DNA of 64,000 bases, taken from assembly GCA_016790285.1 (NCBI GenBank), contig JAEUPJ010000058.1, forward strand, positions 1-64,000. Reading direction: 5' to 3'. The translations under genes were made by a program, and so were the position numbers. Below are positions 1 to 7,547 of the stretch, one piece after another; the first letter of the stretch is position 1, and each line of letters begins with the position of its first letter. The notes below the pieces were generated by a model that did no database searches, was not told where the DNA came from, and saw only the letters and a list, made by a program, of their open reading frames with translations. This stretch comes from Roseateles sp. (GTDB lineage Bacteria > Pseudomonadota > Gammaproteobacteria > Burkholderiales > Burkholderiaceae_C).

Positions 1-1
1 C

Positions 2-196
2 AGCCCGGAGCAGAACGGCCTGGTTGAGCGGGTGATCCGTACGCTCAAGGAGCAGTGCGTGCACCGCCACCGCTTCGAGTCGCTGCAACACGCCAGCCGC
101 CTGATCGGCGACTGGATCCACTTCTACAACCACCGGCGCCCACACCAGGCGCTGAACATGAAGACCCCCGCTGAGGCATTCGCATCAGCGGCCTGA
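2..196 (+). mobile_element. IS3-family transposase, C-terminal fragment (cut by window edge)
   Basis: This is the last 64 codons of an integrase-type (DDE) transposase. The frame reads SPEQNGLVERVIRTLKE near its start and RRPHQALN near its end, which is the pattern around the third catalytic acid (E of NGLVER) in IS3-family OrfB proteins. The gene enters from outside the window, so its integrity upstream cannot be judged. It ends at a TGA just before non-coding DNA bordering the restriction-modification-type locus. The position suggests that the element marks or helped form the left edge of an island. I could not find the terminal inverted repeat with confidence. Confidence 0.85.
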
Positions 197-418
197 CCTG
201 TGCAGGCTCTGCTGGGTCAATACAAGCGCGTCCAATCCGATAGCCGCGAATGTAATGCTCGAGTGTCAATATGGGCGCGGCAACGTCATTTCCATTCCGG
301 TCGAGGTGTAATGGGGCGGGCCAGTTTGGCTGCACGCGCGCCCGTCTCGACGGCTACGCCCTGCCCAAGCAGGATACCGGCCACGTCACAGACGCGAGCC
401 GGCTCCATGTAGCCGTTG
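197..418. other. intergenic stretch between IS remnant and defence locus
   Basis: About 220 bases lie between the transposase stop and the 3' end of the last gene of the minus-strand operon. I see no convincing gene; the short frames here are shadows. It may include the right end of the insertion sequence. Confidence 0.4.
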
Positions 419-1177
419 CTATGCGCCTCCGCCCGGCGCAGCTTGCGGGACCTTGGCAATGAAATTCTTGAACTCCTTGGGCAGAAGATCAATCATGTCT
501 GCCGTACCCAGTATGTGCGTGTCGTAGGTACGGCATAGCCTTCGCACGGCGAGCGCCAGTCGCGCCACTCCCCCTTTGCCAATGGTCTCGCCGGGCTTGC
601 GCTTCTTTATGGGCCTGACGCGACTTGCTGCACCACGTCGCAGCTTCCCATCCGACAGGTAAAGGGCGTTAGCTGCTTGTATGTATCCCCGATGGTAGGC
701 AACGTTTTGCCTTGAAGTCAGCTGTTCTGCGAGGTCGCCCCACGTAGACATATCAACGTGCAGCATCACAAGGGATGCTTGTCCGTGCCGCCAGTACATT
801 TCGAAGGCCGTGCGTGCCAGATGACGGTATGCGAGTGAGCCAGAGTGACCTCGCCGAGTGACGGTGTAGTGCCAGGGCTTGCTAACTTTTTTGCCGAACT
901 GAGAAAAGTACGCAATGGTTAGCCAGTCCCACAGGCCGTCGTTCTTCTGGCCAAGCAGTGTTTTCGCGTCCTCGTGCGCCAAAAGTTCGGCAATGAATTT
1001 TCCGAACTCGAAGCGGGATTCGAATACGCGCGCTAGGTCGATCTCAATGTCGAACGCCAGCTCAGTAGCAGAAGTGTCGCTGAGCAGATCGGCTGGTGGC
1101 ATGTCCCCTGGACCTCGTTGCGCAAGCCAAGACCGATAGCTTTCGCGGCCAGCATCTGACAGTCTATGAAGCTTCAT
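419..1177 (-). CDS. unknown protein of GHKL-ATPase/Vsr/methylase locus (possibly DUF6339-like)
   Basis: A 252-residue soluble protein, last gene of the minus-strand operon. I choose the ATG at 1177 because it overlaps the stop of the previous gene as ATGA, implying translational coupling; the frame opens a further 29 codons upstream inside that gene. No nuclease, helicase or methylase motif is visible. The middle is rich in aromatic residues (LWDWLTIAYF, then AFEMYWRHGQ near residue 130) and the C-terminal third is basic. From memory this recalls DUF6339 proteins found beside Vsr, Dcm and ATPase genes, but that is a weak match made by eye. Operon membership implies a role in the same defence or DNA-repair-like system. 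Confidence 0.7.
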   Translation of the reverse strand: MKLHRLSDAGRESYRSWLAQRGPGDMPPADLLSDTSATELAFDIEIDLARVFESRFEFGKFIAELLAHEDAKTLLGQKNDGLWDWLTIAYFSQFGKKVSKPWHYTVTRRGHSGSLAYRHLARTAFEMYWRHGQASLVMLHVDMSTWGDLAEQLTSRQNVAYHRGYIQAANALYLSDGKLRRGAASRVRPIKKRKPGETIGKGGVARLALAVRRLCRTYDTHILGTADMIDLLPKEFKNFIAKVPQAAPGGGA

Positions 1178-1923
1178 TCTTCCACTCCCTTGGCTCGGGC
1201 CTCGCTCAACAGCGTTGCGAATTGAAAGCGTTCGCAGAAGGCATTGACGACGGTTGCGCACCATTCGTCCTGTGCATCGACGTTGTCCTCGTCCGGCTCT
1301 TCTGTGATGCCATGCAGCTCCAACCAGCCCCTAAAGGCCTCCCAGGAGGGATCGGCAAGAGCACCAGGATTTCGAGCGATCCAAGCTGCAAGCTGCCGCG
1401 CAGCTTCTGGGAGGATCATGCCTATGAAGAATTTATCCGCCTCAGCTTCACCTGAAGAGTGGTAGATGTCCTTGTTGAAATAGAGCACTGCGCGACCTTC
1501 CTGCTCAAGCACCCTGATTTCCCAAGGGCGCTGTCCCAGGTCCGCTGGTTCCAAGGCAATGAAGCTGGAACTGTCTCCCTGGCCTTCCGGCCGAATGTTC
1601 TCCGCTGCAGCGGCCAGCATTGATGAACCGGGTTTGACTAGGAGGACGCGGAATGACCACGTGCCTTCATTCCCCAACTCCGTCAGATGGACGAAGCCTT
1701 TGTTCCAACTTGCCACCGGACCAAGATCAACCCGTTCTTCTGCATTGCCGCGCCTGGCAATAACTACAACGTTGAGCCCCGAAGGCAAGGTCAAGTCAGT
1801 AAGGTCCAGTCGAGCTAGGCTGAATGCCAAGCGCTTGTTGCTTTCATCGATCAGGACGCTGATTCGAAGCTTATCTAGGTCAACCAAGCCGGTGGGATTA
1901 CTGAGCGTTGACAGCCGCGGCAT
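1174..1923 (-). CDS. unknown protein following the GHKL ATPase
   Basis: A 249-residue acidic soluble protein of unrecognised family. The start at 1923 (MPRLSTL) is preferred because an AGGAGG lies six bases before it, inside the end of the ATPase gene; an in-frame ATG at 1938 is possible. The first half looks beta-rich (repeated short hydrophobic strands such as LNVVVIARRG), and the C-terminal part is helical and acidic (TEEPDEDNVDAQDEW). There are no transmembrane segments or catalytic motifs that I can name. The gene overlaps the ATPase gene upstream and the 252-residue gene downstream, so the three are probably made as a complex or in fixed ratio. Confidence 0.72.
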   Translation of the reverse strand: MPRLSTLSNPTGLVDLDKLRISVLIDESNKRLAFSLARLDLTDLTLPSGLNVVVIARRGNAEERVDLGPVASWNKGFVHLTELGNEGTWSFRVLLVKPGSSMLAAAAENIRPEGQGDSSSFIALEPADLGQRPWEIRVLEQEGRAVLYFNKDIYHSSGEAEADKFFIGMILPEAARQLAAWIARNPGALADPSWEAFRGWLELHGITEEPDEDNVDAQDEWCATVVNAFCERFQFATLLSEARAKGVEE

Positions 1924-3862
1924 CTTGCGCCTCCTCATAGTTCAAACGCATGCGGAGGCGTAGGTTCTGGTCGAAACCGCCAACGGTCAGCTCAAAGTCA
2001 GCAGCCTCGACCAGAAAACTGAGTTCATTCAGCGCCTGTTCAACTATCGAGAAGCCAGACCCCGTGATTGAAAATGCCTTGTCCTTCAGATCGAAATCGA
2101 GCGGGTCGTATTCGCTGAATGCGTCCTTGTCCAACCCTTCGTAGGCAAATTCGGCAGTTACTCGCAATGGCAACTTGGCAGAGTGAAGCGCGTCCGCTTT
2201 GGCTGGTCTGATGCGACATCCGTCGGCTAACGGGTCAATTGCAAGCACCTTGGGCTTCGGCGGCGGGATGTCACCTGGCACCTTGGGCTGCTTTCCATCA
2301 GGCGTCTTCTTCCCCTTGGTCTGCGCTATAGGGGCGCTTCCGGGGGCGGAAAAGTATTTCGCTAAGAGCTTGAAATCACGCTTCTGGTCGCCCTCGGTCA
2401 GCACGTCCAAGAACTTCACCAAGGCGTTCCTTACGATAGCCACAACGGTATCGCCAGCCTTGTAGTACTCCGAGAGTCTAGGAAGCCTGGTGTTCCATCG
2501 AAGATGCGTAGCCTCCTCCGCGCTAAGGAGAAGCTTGGACAGATCTCGATCATTGATCAAGGTCAGGCCTCGTGCCCGCTGACGCAGCTTCCCGCCACCG
2601 ATCGGTTCTTCGCCAATCAATAGATCACGCCTAATCACAGCCTGCTCTGGCTGGTCAAGGTCAAATGGACAAAGTAGGTGCACGTCAAAGTGGCAGATGA
2701 TTTCCGATCCTGACCGAGGTTTGACAGCTACTGGAAAACGCACTGCGACGGCGCCCTCAGCTTGATAGGCCTCGCGCATCTTCTCTAGCGCATCGGCATC
2801 GAAACTTGCCTCCGTCAGCAGATTGGCCGCGGTGACAAGCTTGGCAACGACGACCTCGCCCTTTGTAGATTTGTCGATGGCCAGCGCGAGGAACTCTCGA
2901 TAGCCCTTCGTAGTGCAGGTATGCAGTGCACGGGCTTGCGCGTCGGTGAGATACGAGTCAGCAAGCGCGACGATGGTGGCTCGTTCGATACGAATGTCGT
3001 CGATGGTGACTACTAGATCACCACGGTAGATCGGGACGAAGAACTCCGCAATCGTGATGCGGATGGCTTGGGCCGTATCGATTACCTTGGGAGAAGGGAT
3101 GATCAGCGATAGCCCGGAATGTTCGGGCGTCCTTTGTAGCCCAAGATACTGGCGAAACTTGGTGATCGCGTCGCCAGTCTGCAAGGGCGTGACTCGCTGG
3201 TCGGGCGGATTGCCAGCCCATACGCCCCAATATGCGTCACGCTTCCACTTGTGCGTGTCATATTCGTAGTCGCGTAGAAACGAGCTGGCCCCGAAGAGCG
3301 CTTCGTCCATATGGCCGTGGCGAACCGTGTAGCCAAATATGGTGCGAATCCCGCTGGTACTGAAGTAGGTGATCTTCCCTTGACCCGCACCCCCGTTGCC
3401 AGAGCCGTGCTCTTTCCCGCCTTCTCCTTCTCGGAACCAGAAGGCATTCCAGTTCTGTCCGCTACCGTCTAGTTCAGGATTGTCCAGGTCCCCGGTCAAG
3501 CCGGACGTACCGAAGTCCTCTACAACCAAGCAATTCGCTACCGCGGCAGGTGCGGCCAAGTGAAGATGAGGAACGGACTTGTTGAACCGTTCAAGGTGCT
3601 GTGCGGGGATCAGCTCGCTCATGAAGCAGGCCGCTTGCTCGGACAGCTGCTTGTTTTGCAGCGTCACTTCAACATGGCTCGCAGAAGCGACCTTTGCGTC
3701 GAGGGCGTTTTGAAAAATCTCTCGAAGCAGGATCGAGAGCCAGTCTCGGCGCTCCTTGGCAAAGTTGTTCTCTGACAGGCTTCTACCGGTGCGGCCCAGA
3801 CCTGGGCGGATGTACCCCCAAGCCGCAGGACCGACATCAGAGGCTGAAGATGGTTGATGCAT
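1898..3862 (-). CDS. GHKL-fold ATPase (MutL/MORC/HSP90-like) of a restriction-modification-type locus
   Basis: A 654-residue protein with an N-terminal GHKL ATP-binding domain. Visible motifs are the N box REIFQNALDA (residues 47-56; Glu48, Asn52), the G1 box DFGTSGL (116-122) and a glycine-rich lid GSGNGGAGQGK (153-163). A probable S5-like transducer domain follows (to about 330), then a long region without recognised motifs. GHKL ATPases with this layout accompany DNA methylases and Vsr-type nucleases in the prokaryotic systems proposed as ancestors of eukaryotic MORC proteins (family knowledge); a clamp-like, ATP-gated DNA-binding role is inferred. The start at 3862 overlaps the preceding 87-residue gene by 26 bases. 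It is neither a histidine kinase (no H box or receiver) nor a canonical MutL (no endonuclease motif). Confidence 0.88.
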   Translation of the reverse strand: MHQPSSASDVGPAAWGYIRPGLGRTGRSLSENNFAKERRDWLSILLREIFQNALDAKVASASHVEVTLQNKQLSEQAACFMSELIPAQHLERFNKSVPHLHLAAPAAVANCLVVEDFGTSGLTGDLDNPELDGSGQNWNAFWFREGEGGKEHGSGNGGAGQGKITYFSTSGIRTIFGYTVRHGHMDEALFGASSFLRDYEYDTHKWKRDAYWGVWAGNPPDQRVTPLQTGDAITKFRQYLGLQRTPEHSGLSLIIPSPKVIDTAQAIRITIAEFFVPIYRGDLVVTIDDIRIERATIVALADSYLTDAQARALHTCTTKGYREFLALAIDKSTKGEVVVAKLVTAANLLTEASFDADALEKMREAYQAEGAVAVRFPVAVKPRSGSEIICHFDVHLLCPFDLDQPEQAVIRRDLLIGEEPIGGGKLRQRARGLTLINDRDLSKLLLSAEEATHLRWNTRLPRLSEYYKAGDTVVAIVRNALVKFLDVLTEGDQKRDFKLLAKYFSAPGSAPIAQTKGKKTPDGKQPKVPGDIPPPKPKVLAIDPLADGCRIRPAKADALHSAKLPLRVTAEFAYEGLDKDAFSEYDPLDFDLKDKAFSITGSGFSIVEQALNELSFLVEAADFELTVGGFDQNLRLRMRLNYEEAQDAAAVNAQ

Positions 3863-4100
3863 TCTTCTCTTCTCCCTTGAACTTGGACTTCAACTCGTCC
3901 AACTCGCGCTGCAATGCGCGCACTATCTTTGCGGCCTCATCGGCGTCGTATTGGTAGTTCTTCTTGTTTGCCAAGTTTCCGACCAGACGGATCTGATGAA
4001 TCGCTGCGGTCACGCGGCTGTTGGCCAAGCTGACAAATCTTTCGCGAGGATCGCGCCTTGCTGCTTGAGGCTTGGTCGTCTTCTTCTTTCCTGTCGCCAT
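3837..4100 (-). CDS. small basic helical protein before the GHKL ATPase
   Basis: An 87-residue protein with a Lys-rich N-terminus (MATGKKKTTKPQAARR) and a predicted helical or coiled-coil C-terminal half rich in heptad-spaced Ile/Leu/Val. It overlaps the ATPase start by 26 bases, so the two are translationally linked. It could be a structural partner of the ATPase or a small DNA-binding controller; no helix-turn-helix is evident. An inverted repeat lies just upstream at 4139-4157. Function unknown. Confidence 0.7.
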   Translation of the reverse strand: MATGKKKTTKPQAARRDPRERFVSLANSRVTAAIHQIRLVGNLANKKNYQYDADEAAKIVRALQRELDELKSKFKGEEKNASTIFSL

Positions 4101-4138
4101 ATGACGCTCCTATGGGTCGTCATTGAACCACATGATCG

Positions 4139-4157
4139 CTACATATGGAAAATGTAG
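4139..4157. promoter_or_regulatory. inverted repeat upstream of the ATPase operon
   Basis: Six-base arms CTACAT and ATGTAG are separated by seven bases, about 40 bases upstream of the 87-residue gene and 26 bases after the vsr stop. It could be an operator for the operon or a weak hairpin after vsr; there is no T run. Confidence 0.35.
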
Positions 4158-4182
4158 CTTACGTGTGGCAATGATGTCGCTG

Positions 4183-4608
4183 TCAGGCGGCTTGGTCAAG
4201 CCCAGACATCACTAGCCAGACGCACTGATCAAGGATCAGCTCATTGCTTGCCTCGCATTCCCAGATAGTGAAGACGCGCCATCCAAGAGCGCGGAGGGCC
4301 TGTCCGTTCCCCGCGTCTCGATTGACGTTGGATGTGAACTTCGAGGACCAGAACTCAGTTCGCGTGGCTGGGATCGCCGCGAACCTGCACCCGCTGTGCC
4401 GATGCCAAAAGCAGCCGTGCACGAATATCACTGAATCGAACTTGGGGAGCACGATGTCAGGCGTTCCTGGAAGGCTCTTGTCGTGCAGCTTGAACCTGAG
4501 GCCTGCCCCATGGAGGTAGCGGCGGACAAGCAGCTCCGGACGCGTGTCTCTCGAGCCAATGGCAGACATCATGCGTGACCGCGTTTCTGCGCTTACGACA
4601 TCCATCAT
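4183..4608 (-). CDS. vsr: very short patch repair endonuclease Vsr
   Basis: A 141-residue Vsr-family endonuclease, which nicks 5' of the T in T:G mismatches left by deamination of 5-methylcytosine. Clear signatures are RSRMMSAIGSRDTRPE at the N-terminus, PDIVLP (catalytic Asp about residue 52), VHGCFWHRHSGC (zinc- and metal-site His/Cys) and WRVFTIWEC near the C-terminus. I prefer the ATG at 4608, five bases after GGAA; a TTG at 4611 and an ATG at 4605 are alternatives. It is divergent from the cytosine methyltransferase gene, the usual pairing, and is the first gene of the minus-strand series leading to the GHKL ATPase. It may act only in repair or serve as the nuclease of the system. Confidence 0.95.
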   Translation of the reverse strand: MMDVVSAETRSRMMSAIGSRDTRPELLVRRYLHGAGLRFKLHDKSLPGTPDIVLPKFDSVIFVHGCFWHRHSGCRFAAIPATRTEFWSSKFTSNVNRDAGNGQALRALGWRVFTIWECEASNELILDQCVWLVMSGLDQAA

Positions 4609-4611
4609 CAA

Positions 4612-4783
4612 GTTCCGGAAGCCGGCTTGAGGGGCCTCAACGAGAAACTAACGCGCCAATGTAGCGGTTGAAACGCTTGGGTGATCAACCAGCCTGGTAG
4701 CATGGTGATCCGCACACCTGTGCCTGCTGGTGCTCATGCAAAAGTTCGCGCTATCGATGTGCGAAGGAAATCTATAGGTAGCC
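4612..4783. promoter_or_regulatory. divergent promoter region between vsr and the cytosine methyltransferase
   Basis: A 170-base region between two divergently transcribed genes must hold both promoters. It is more AT-rich than most of the window. I cannot assign -35/-10 boxes or a C-protein operator with confidence. Confidence 0.4.
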
Positions 4784-6397
4784 ATGTCTGTTCCAGTGAT
4801 CGATCTTTTTGCCGGCCCGGGCGGGCTCGGAGAAGGGTTTTCCCGAGAGGATTCCGTTCAGTTTGATATTGCCATCTCGATTGAAAAAGACGGCATGGCC
4901 CACGAGACGCTGCGGCTTCGCGCCGCGCATCGAGCGCTCACGAGGGAGGGGGCGACCGAAGAGACGTGGCAGGAGTGGGACTCGATCCTGGCTAGCGAGC
5001 CCTGGAATGTTGTGTTCAGTCATTTGCAACGCTCGGGGAATCGATCAATTGAAAAGGCGTGCGCGGCCGCAGATCATGAAGCGTTGGAGTTCGAGCTAGG
5101 CCCAGAGAGCCGAGACAGAACCTCTGCTGAGATTCGGAAGCGTTTGGCTCCCTTCATGAAGGGGGGTGTACTACCGGGCAATTCGGTGCTGATCGGTGGC
5201 CCTCCCTGCCAAGCCTACTCCGTGGTCGGGCGCTCTCGAAACCGCGGCACTGAGGGCTACAAGCCCGAAGATGACCACCGGCACTTTCTGTACCGGGAGT
5301 ACCTCCATGTCATCGCTGAATTCCAGCCGGCCGTTTTCGTCATGGAGAACGTCAAGGGGATCCTGTCATCGCGTGTCGATGAAGGTCGAATCTTCCACAC
5401 AATCATGAACGACCTGCGCCGGCCAGACGTTGCCGCCGGTACAGCAGAGGCTGTTGAGTATGTCTTGTTGCCCTTGGCAGGTCGGGGCCATGCGGACGAA
5501 CATGCCCCAGAGGCGTTTATCGTCAAGGCCGAGGAGTTTGGCATCCCGCAGGCCCGTCACCGTGTGATCATCCTGGGCGTGCGCAAGGATGTCTTTGATC
5601 TGGTTCCCGAAGTCGGGCGATTAGTTCCTGCGCAGGCCCCATCGGTTGAGGCTGTGATTTTCGATTTGCCTGCGCTCCGCCCGCAACTTTCCCATCGTGG
5701 AAAGGGCCTAGCTTGGCAAGATGCGCTCGAGGACCCTCTGCTTGATCGGGCTGTGGCAGAGCTTCGAAGCACCCGCGATGAAGGTTCGATCCGCATTGCA
5801 GATCGGCTCGAAGAAGTGCGAGCAAAGCTGCGTCAGCGCAAGTCGGATCCGGGCTTTGGCGGTGATCGCGCACGCATTCCCGCCGCCGCAAAGGATCGGC
5901 GTCCCAAGCAGCTTGCTGACTGGATCAAGGACCGGCCAACTGACTTGCTGGCGAATCATGAAAGTCGTGCGCACATGCCAACTGATCTCGTGCGTTATCT
6001 CTTCGTTGCGGCCTATGGCGAAATTACTGAGATGAGTCCTCGCCTGATGGACTTCCCGAAATGCCTCCTACCAGAACACAAGAACGTGGATCCCGAGAAC
6101 ATTGGTGATTCAATATTCAAGGACCGCTTCCGAGTGCAAGTCGGATCTAGGCACAGCATGACGGTCACGAGTCATATCGCCAAGGACGGGCACGCCTTCA
6201 TTCACCCCAAGGCGATGCAGTGCAGAAGCCTGTCGGTACGCGAAGCTGCGCGTCTCCAAACCTTCCCTGACACCTACGTTTTCCTCGGCAATCGAACGTC
6301 GCAATACACCCAAGTAGGTAACGCCGTTCCGCCTTACCTAGCTCGCCAGATCGCTGGAATCGTTGCAGAAGTCCTGAAGGCTGCACGCCTCGCTTGA
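4784..6397 (+). CDS. DNA (cytosine-5-)-methyltransferase
   Basis: A 537-residue C5-methyltransferase. Conserved motifs run in order: I (DLFAGPGGLGEGF, residues 7-19), IV with catalytic Cys (GGPPCQAYS, Cys142), VI (ENV, 188-190), VIII (QARHR, 256-260) and IX/X near the C-terminus (REAARLQTFPD, then VGNAVPP). The roughly 230 residues between motifs VIII and IX form a large target-recognition domain. A spacer of about 115 residues between motifs I and IV is longer than in minimal Dcm proteins. It modifies host DNA so the linked system can distinguish self, and creates the methylated sites that Vsr protects from mutation. The start at 4784 puts motif I at the usual N-terminal position. Target sequence cannot be read from the protein. 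Confidence 0.95.
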   Translation: MSVPVIDLFAGPGGLGEGFSREDSVQFDIAISIEKDGMAHETLRLRAAHRALTREGATEETWQEWDSILASEPWNVVFSHLQRSGNRSIEKACAAADHEALEFELGPESRDRTSAEIRKRLAPFMKGGVLPGNSVLIGGPPCQAYSVVGRSRNRGTEGYKPEDDHRHFLYREYLHVIAEFQPAVFVMENVKGILSSRVDEGRIFHTIMNDLRRPDVAAGTAEAVEYVLLPLAGRGHADEHAPEAFIVKAEEFGIPQARHRVIILGVRKDVFDLVPEVGRLVPAQAPSVEAVIFDLPALRPQLSHRGKGLAWQDALEDPLLDRAVAELRSTRDEGSIRIADRLEEVRAKLRQRKSDPGFGGDRARIPAAAKDRRPKQLADWIKDRPTDLLANHESRAHMPTDLVRYLFVAAYGEITEMSPRLMDFPKCLLPEHKNVDPENIGDSIFKDRFRVQVGSRHSMTVTSHIAKDGHAFIHPKAMQCRSLSVREAARLQTFPDTYVFLGNRTSQYTQVGNAVPPYLARQIAGIVAEVLKAARLA

Positions 6398-6476
6398 TGT
6401 CATTGCCGCCAGGGGAGCCATGACTTGTCCAGGCCCCATCGTTCACAGCTAAATACGTGCAGTAGAGGGAGTAAGG

Positions 6477-6683
6477 ATGAGACTGGAAGAAATCGAGATC
6501 GCCAGCGTGGACAAGAGGCGCGAAGAACAACTAAGGACGGGAGCAGCGGTGGCGGCCGTGAAGGCTGAGCAACTTCGGATGCAGGCGGACGACGTAAGTA
6601 GCAAGGCAGCGAAGGTCGCGCGCCAGGATCGGCCAATGAAGCCGAAGCCGCCGTCGACGAAGACGATCAAGCCAAAGGCCTAG
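6477..6683 (+). CDS. small charged protein downstream of the methyltransferase
   Basis: A 68-residue frame starting at an ATG six bases after GGAGTAAG, a good ribosome-binding site. The first 45 residues are Glu/Lys/Arg/Ala-rich and probably one helix; the tail is a Lys-Pro repeat (KPKPPSTKTIKPK). It lies 79 bases after the methyltransferase on the same strand and before the tRNA gene. No family recognised. It may be a real small component of the island or a chance frame. Confidence 0.5.
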   Translation: MRLEEIEIASVDKRREEQLRTGAAVAAVKAEQLRMQADDVSSKAAKVARQDRPMKPKPPSTKTIKPKA

Positions 6684-6775
6684 CGCTGTCGATCACAAGT
6701 CGAGAGAGGTCTGCGCGAATGTCGTGCGACACCGCACGTCCGGAAAACCTCTCTAAATTCCTGGACGTAAGCGAC

Positions 6776-6850
6776 TGGTCCCTCCGCCGGGAATCGAACC
6801 CAGATTTGCCGCTTAGGAGGCGGCTGTCTTATCCATTAGACGACGGAGAG
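6776..6850 (-). tRNA. tRNA-Arg(CCT)
   Basis: A complete 75-base tRNA on the minus strand with encoded CCA. The acceptor stem pairs CTCTCCG with CGGAGGG (one T-G wobble). The D arm is GTCT-AATGGATA-AGAC, the anticodon loop CTCCTAA carries CCT between GCCGC and GCGGC, and the T arm is CTGGG-TTCGATT-CCCGG. It decodes AGG. It sits at the right edge of the defence island, a common insertion site for integrating elements, although no integrase gene is visible. Confidence 0.96.
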
Positions 6851-6865
6851 GGAAGGCGGCGAGAC

Positions 6866-6893
6866 AGTGTAACTATGGCTCTCGAGTGGCCAA
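6866..6893 (-). promoter_or_regulatory. probable sigma-70 promoter of tRNA-Arg
   Basis: On the minus strand TTGGCC (6888-6893) and TACACT (6866-6871) are separated by 16 bases, ending 15 bases before the tRNA 5' end. Fit to TTGACA/TATAAT is moderate. Confidence 0.45.
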
Positions 6894-6919
6894 CCTAAGC
6901 CGACGACCAAGCGACAAAA

Positions 6920-6935
6920 CTGTATAAAAACACAG
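6920..6935. promoter_or_regulatory. LexA/SOS-box-like site
   Basis: The 16-mer CTGTATAAAAACACAG fits CTGT-N8-ACAG, the LexA box of E. coli and many betaproteobacteria, with an AT-rich centre. No SOS gene lies next to it: the tRNA is on one side and 190 bases of non-coding DNA on the other. It may be a relic of a displaced promoter. Confidence 0.5.
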
Positions 6936-6968
6936 CATTTGTCTTTGCATGCACTTGCTGCAAGGGGT

Positions 6969-7005
6969 GTGACAAATGAGTGACAGTGCTGTCACACCCT
7001 CGCTG
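6969..7005. promoter_or_regulatory. strong palindrome, candidate operator
   Basis: The region contains GTGACAGTGCTGTCAC (7-base arms, 2-base centre) inside a longer symmetry GGTGTGAC...GTCACACC. It has the size of an operator for a dimeric regulator. No adjacent gene starts here, so the target is unknown. Confidence 0.4.
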
Positions 7006-7047
7006 CAAGCCCCCTAAACACTAGCTTTGCGCACGCAGCAGTCGTTT

Positions 7048-7066
7048 CCATTGAACTACGGAGAGC
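7048..7066 (-). pseudogene. possible 5' fragment of a tRNA-Arg gene
   Basis: Read on the minus strand, GCTCTCCGTAGTTCAATGG looks like an acceptor strand plus the start of a D arm. It matches the 5' end of the intact tRNA-Arg 200 bases away at most positions. The sequence then diverges, with no anticodon or T arm. It may be the remnant of a tRNA gene split by insertion of the island. The match is short and could be chance. Confidence 0.35.
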
Positions 7067-7126
7067 ACCGCAGGCGTGAAAGCCACGCCGTCGAAGCGGC
7101 GCGGATTCTCGCACGGGCTCCCCGGC

Positions 7127-7459
7127 TCAGAACTGGGCGATGAGGTGGGGCTGGCCGCCGACCTGCGTGAGCACGCGGCGCGGGCGGTGGATCGTGCCGC
7201 CGCGTGTGGCGCGCGCGATGGCTGCCTGCACGGCATGCAGCAGGGCCGCCAGGCGCGGGCGTTCGCCGCGGCACTGGGAGCGGGGGATGACGAGGGCAAG
7301 CTCGAGGTTGGGTTGCTCGGTGTCGGCGACTTCGAGCTGCGCATTGACGACCAGCGTCAGCGGCGTGCTCAGGGTCACGTCCAGGTCGGCATCGACGTGC
7401 TGGTCGTCGGCCACGGGCAGCGGGCGGGCGCAGAGGGGGGCAAGGGCAGTGTTCAACAT
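7127..7459 (-). CDS. small protein of unknown function
   Basis: A 110-residue protein. The start at 7459 is chosen because GAGG lies nine bases upstream; an ATG at 7468 is too close to that site. The sequence alternates hydrophobic strands with charged residues (LDVTLSTPLTLVVNAQLEVADTEQP) and looks beta-rich, with no membrane segment. It follows the 81-residue gene on the same strand. The long frame that continues upstream is not a natural start. No family recognised. Confidence 0.55.
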   Translation of the reverse strand: MLNTALAPLCARPLPVADDQHVDADLDVTLSTPLTLVVNAQLEVADTEQPNLELALVIPRSQCRGERPRLAALLHAVQAAIARATRGGTIHRPRRVLTQVGGQPHLIAQF

Positions 7460-7547
7460 GGCACGCATCCTCGGTGAGGTGTGTGACAGCCGTTGTGGGG
7501 CAGGCCGCGGCAGCGCTGTAGGACGAGGCCGATGCGTGTGCGGCCCG

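Noticed and set aside
1898..3862. GHKL ATPase as a sensor histidine kinase
   Set aside because: No His-containing dimerisation motif, membrane segment or receiver; the N and G boxes fit the MutL/MORC/HSP90 side of the superfamily.
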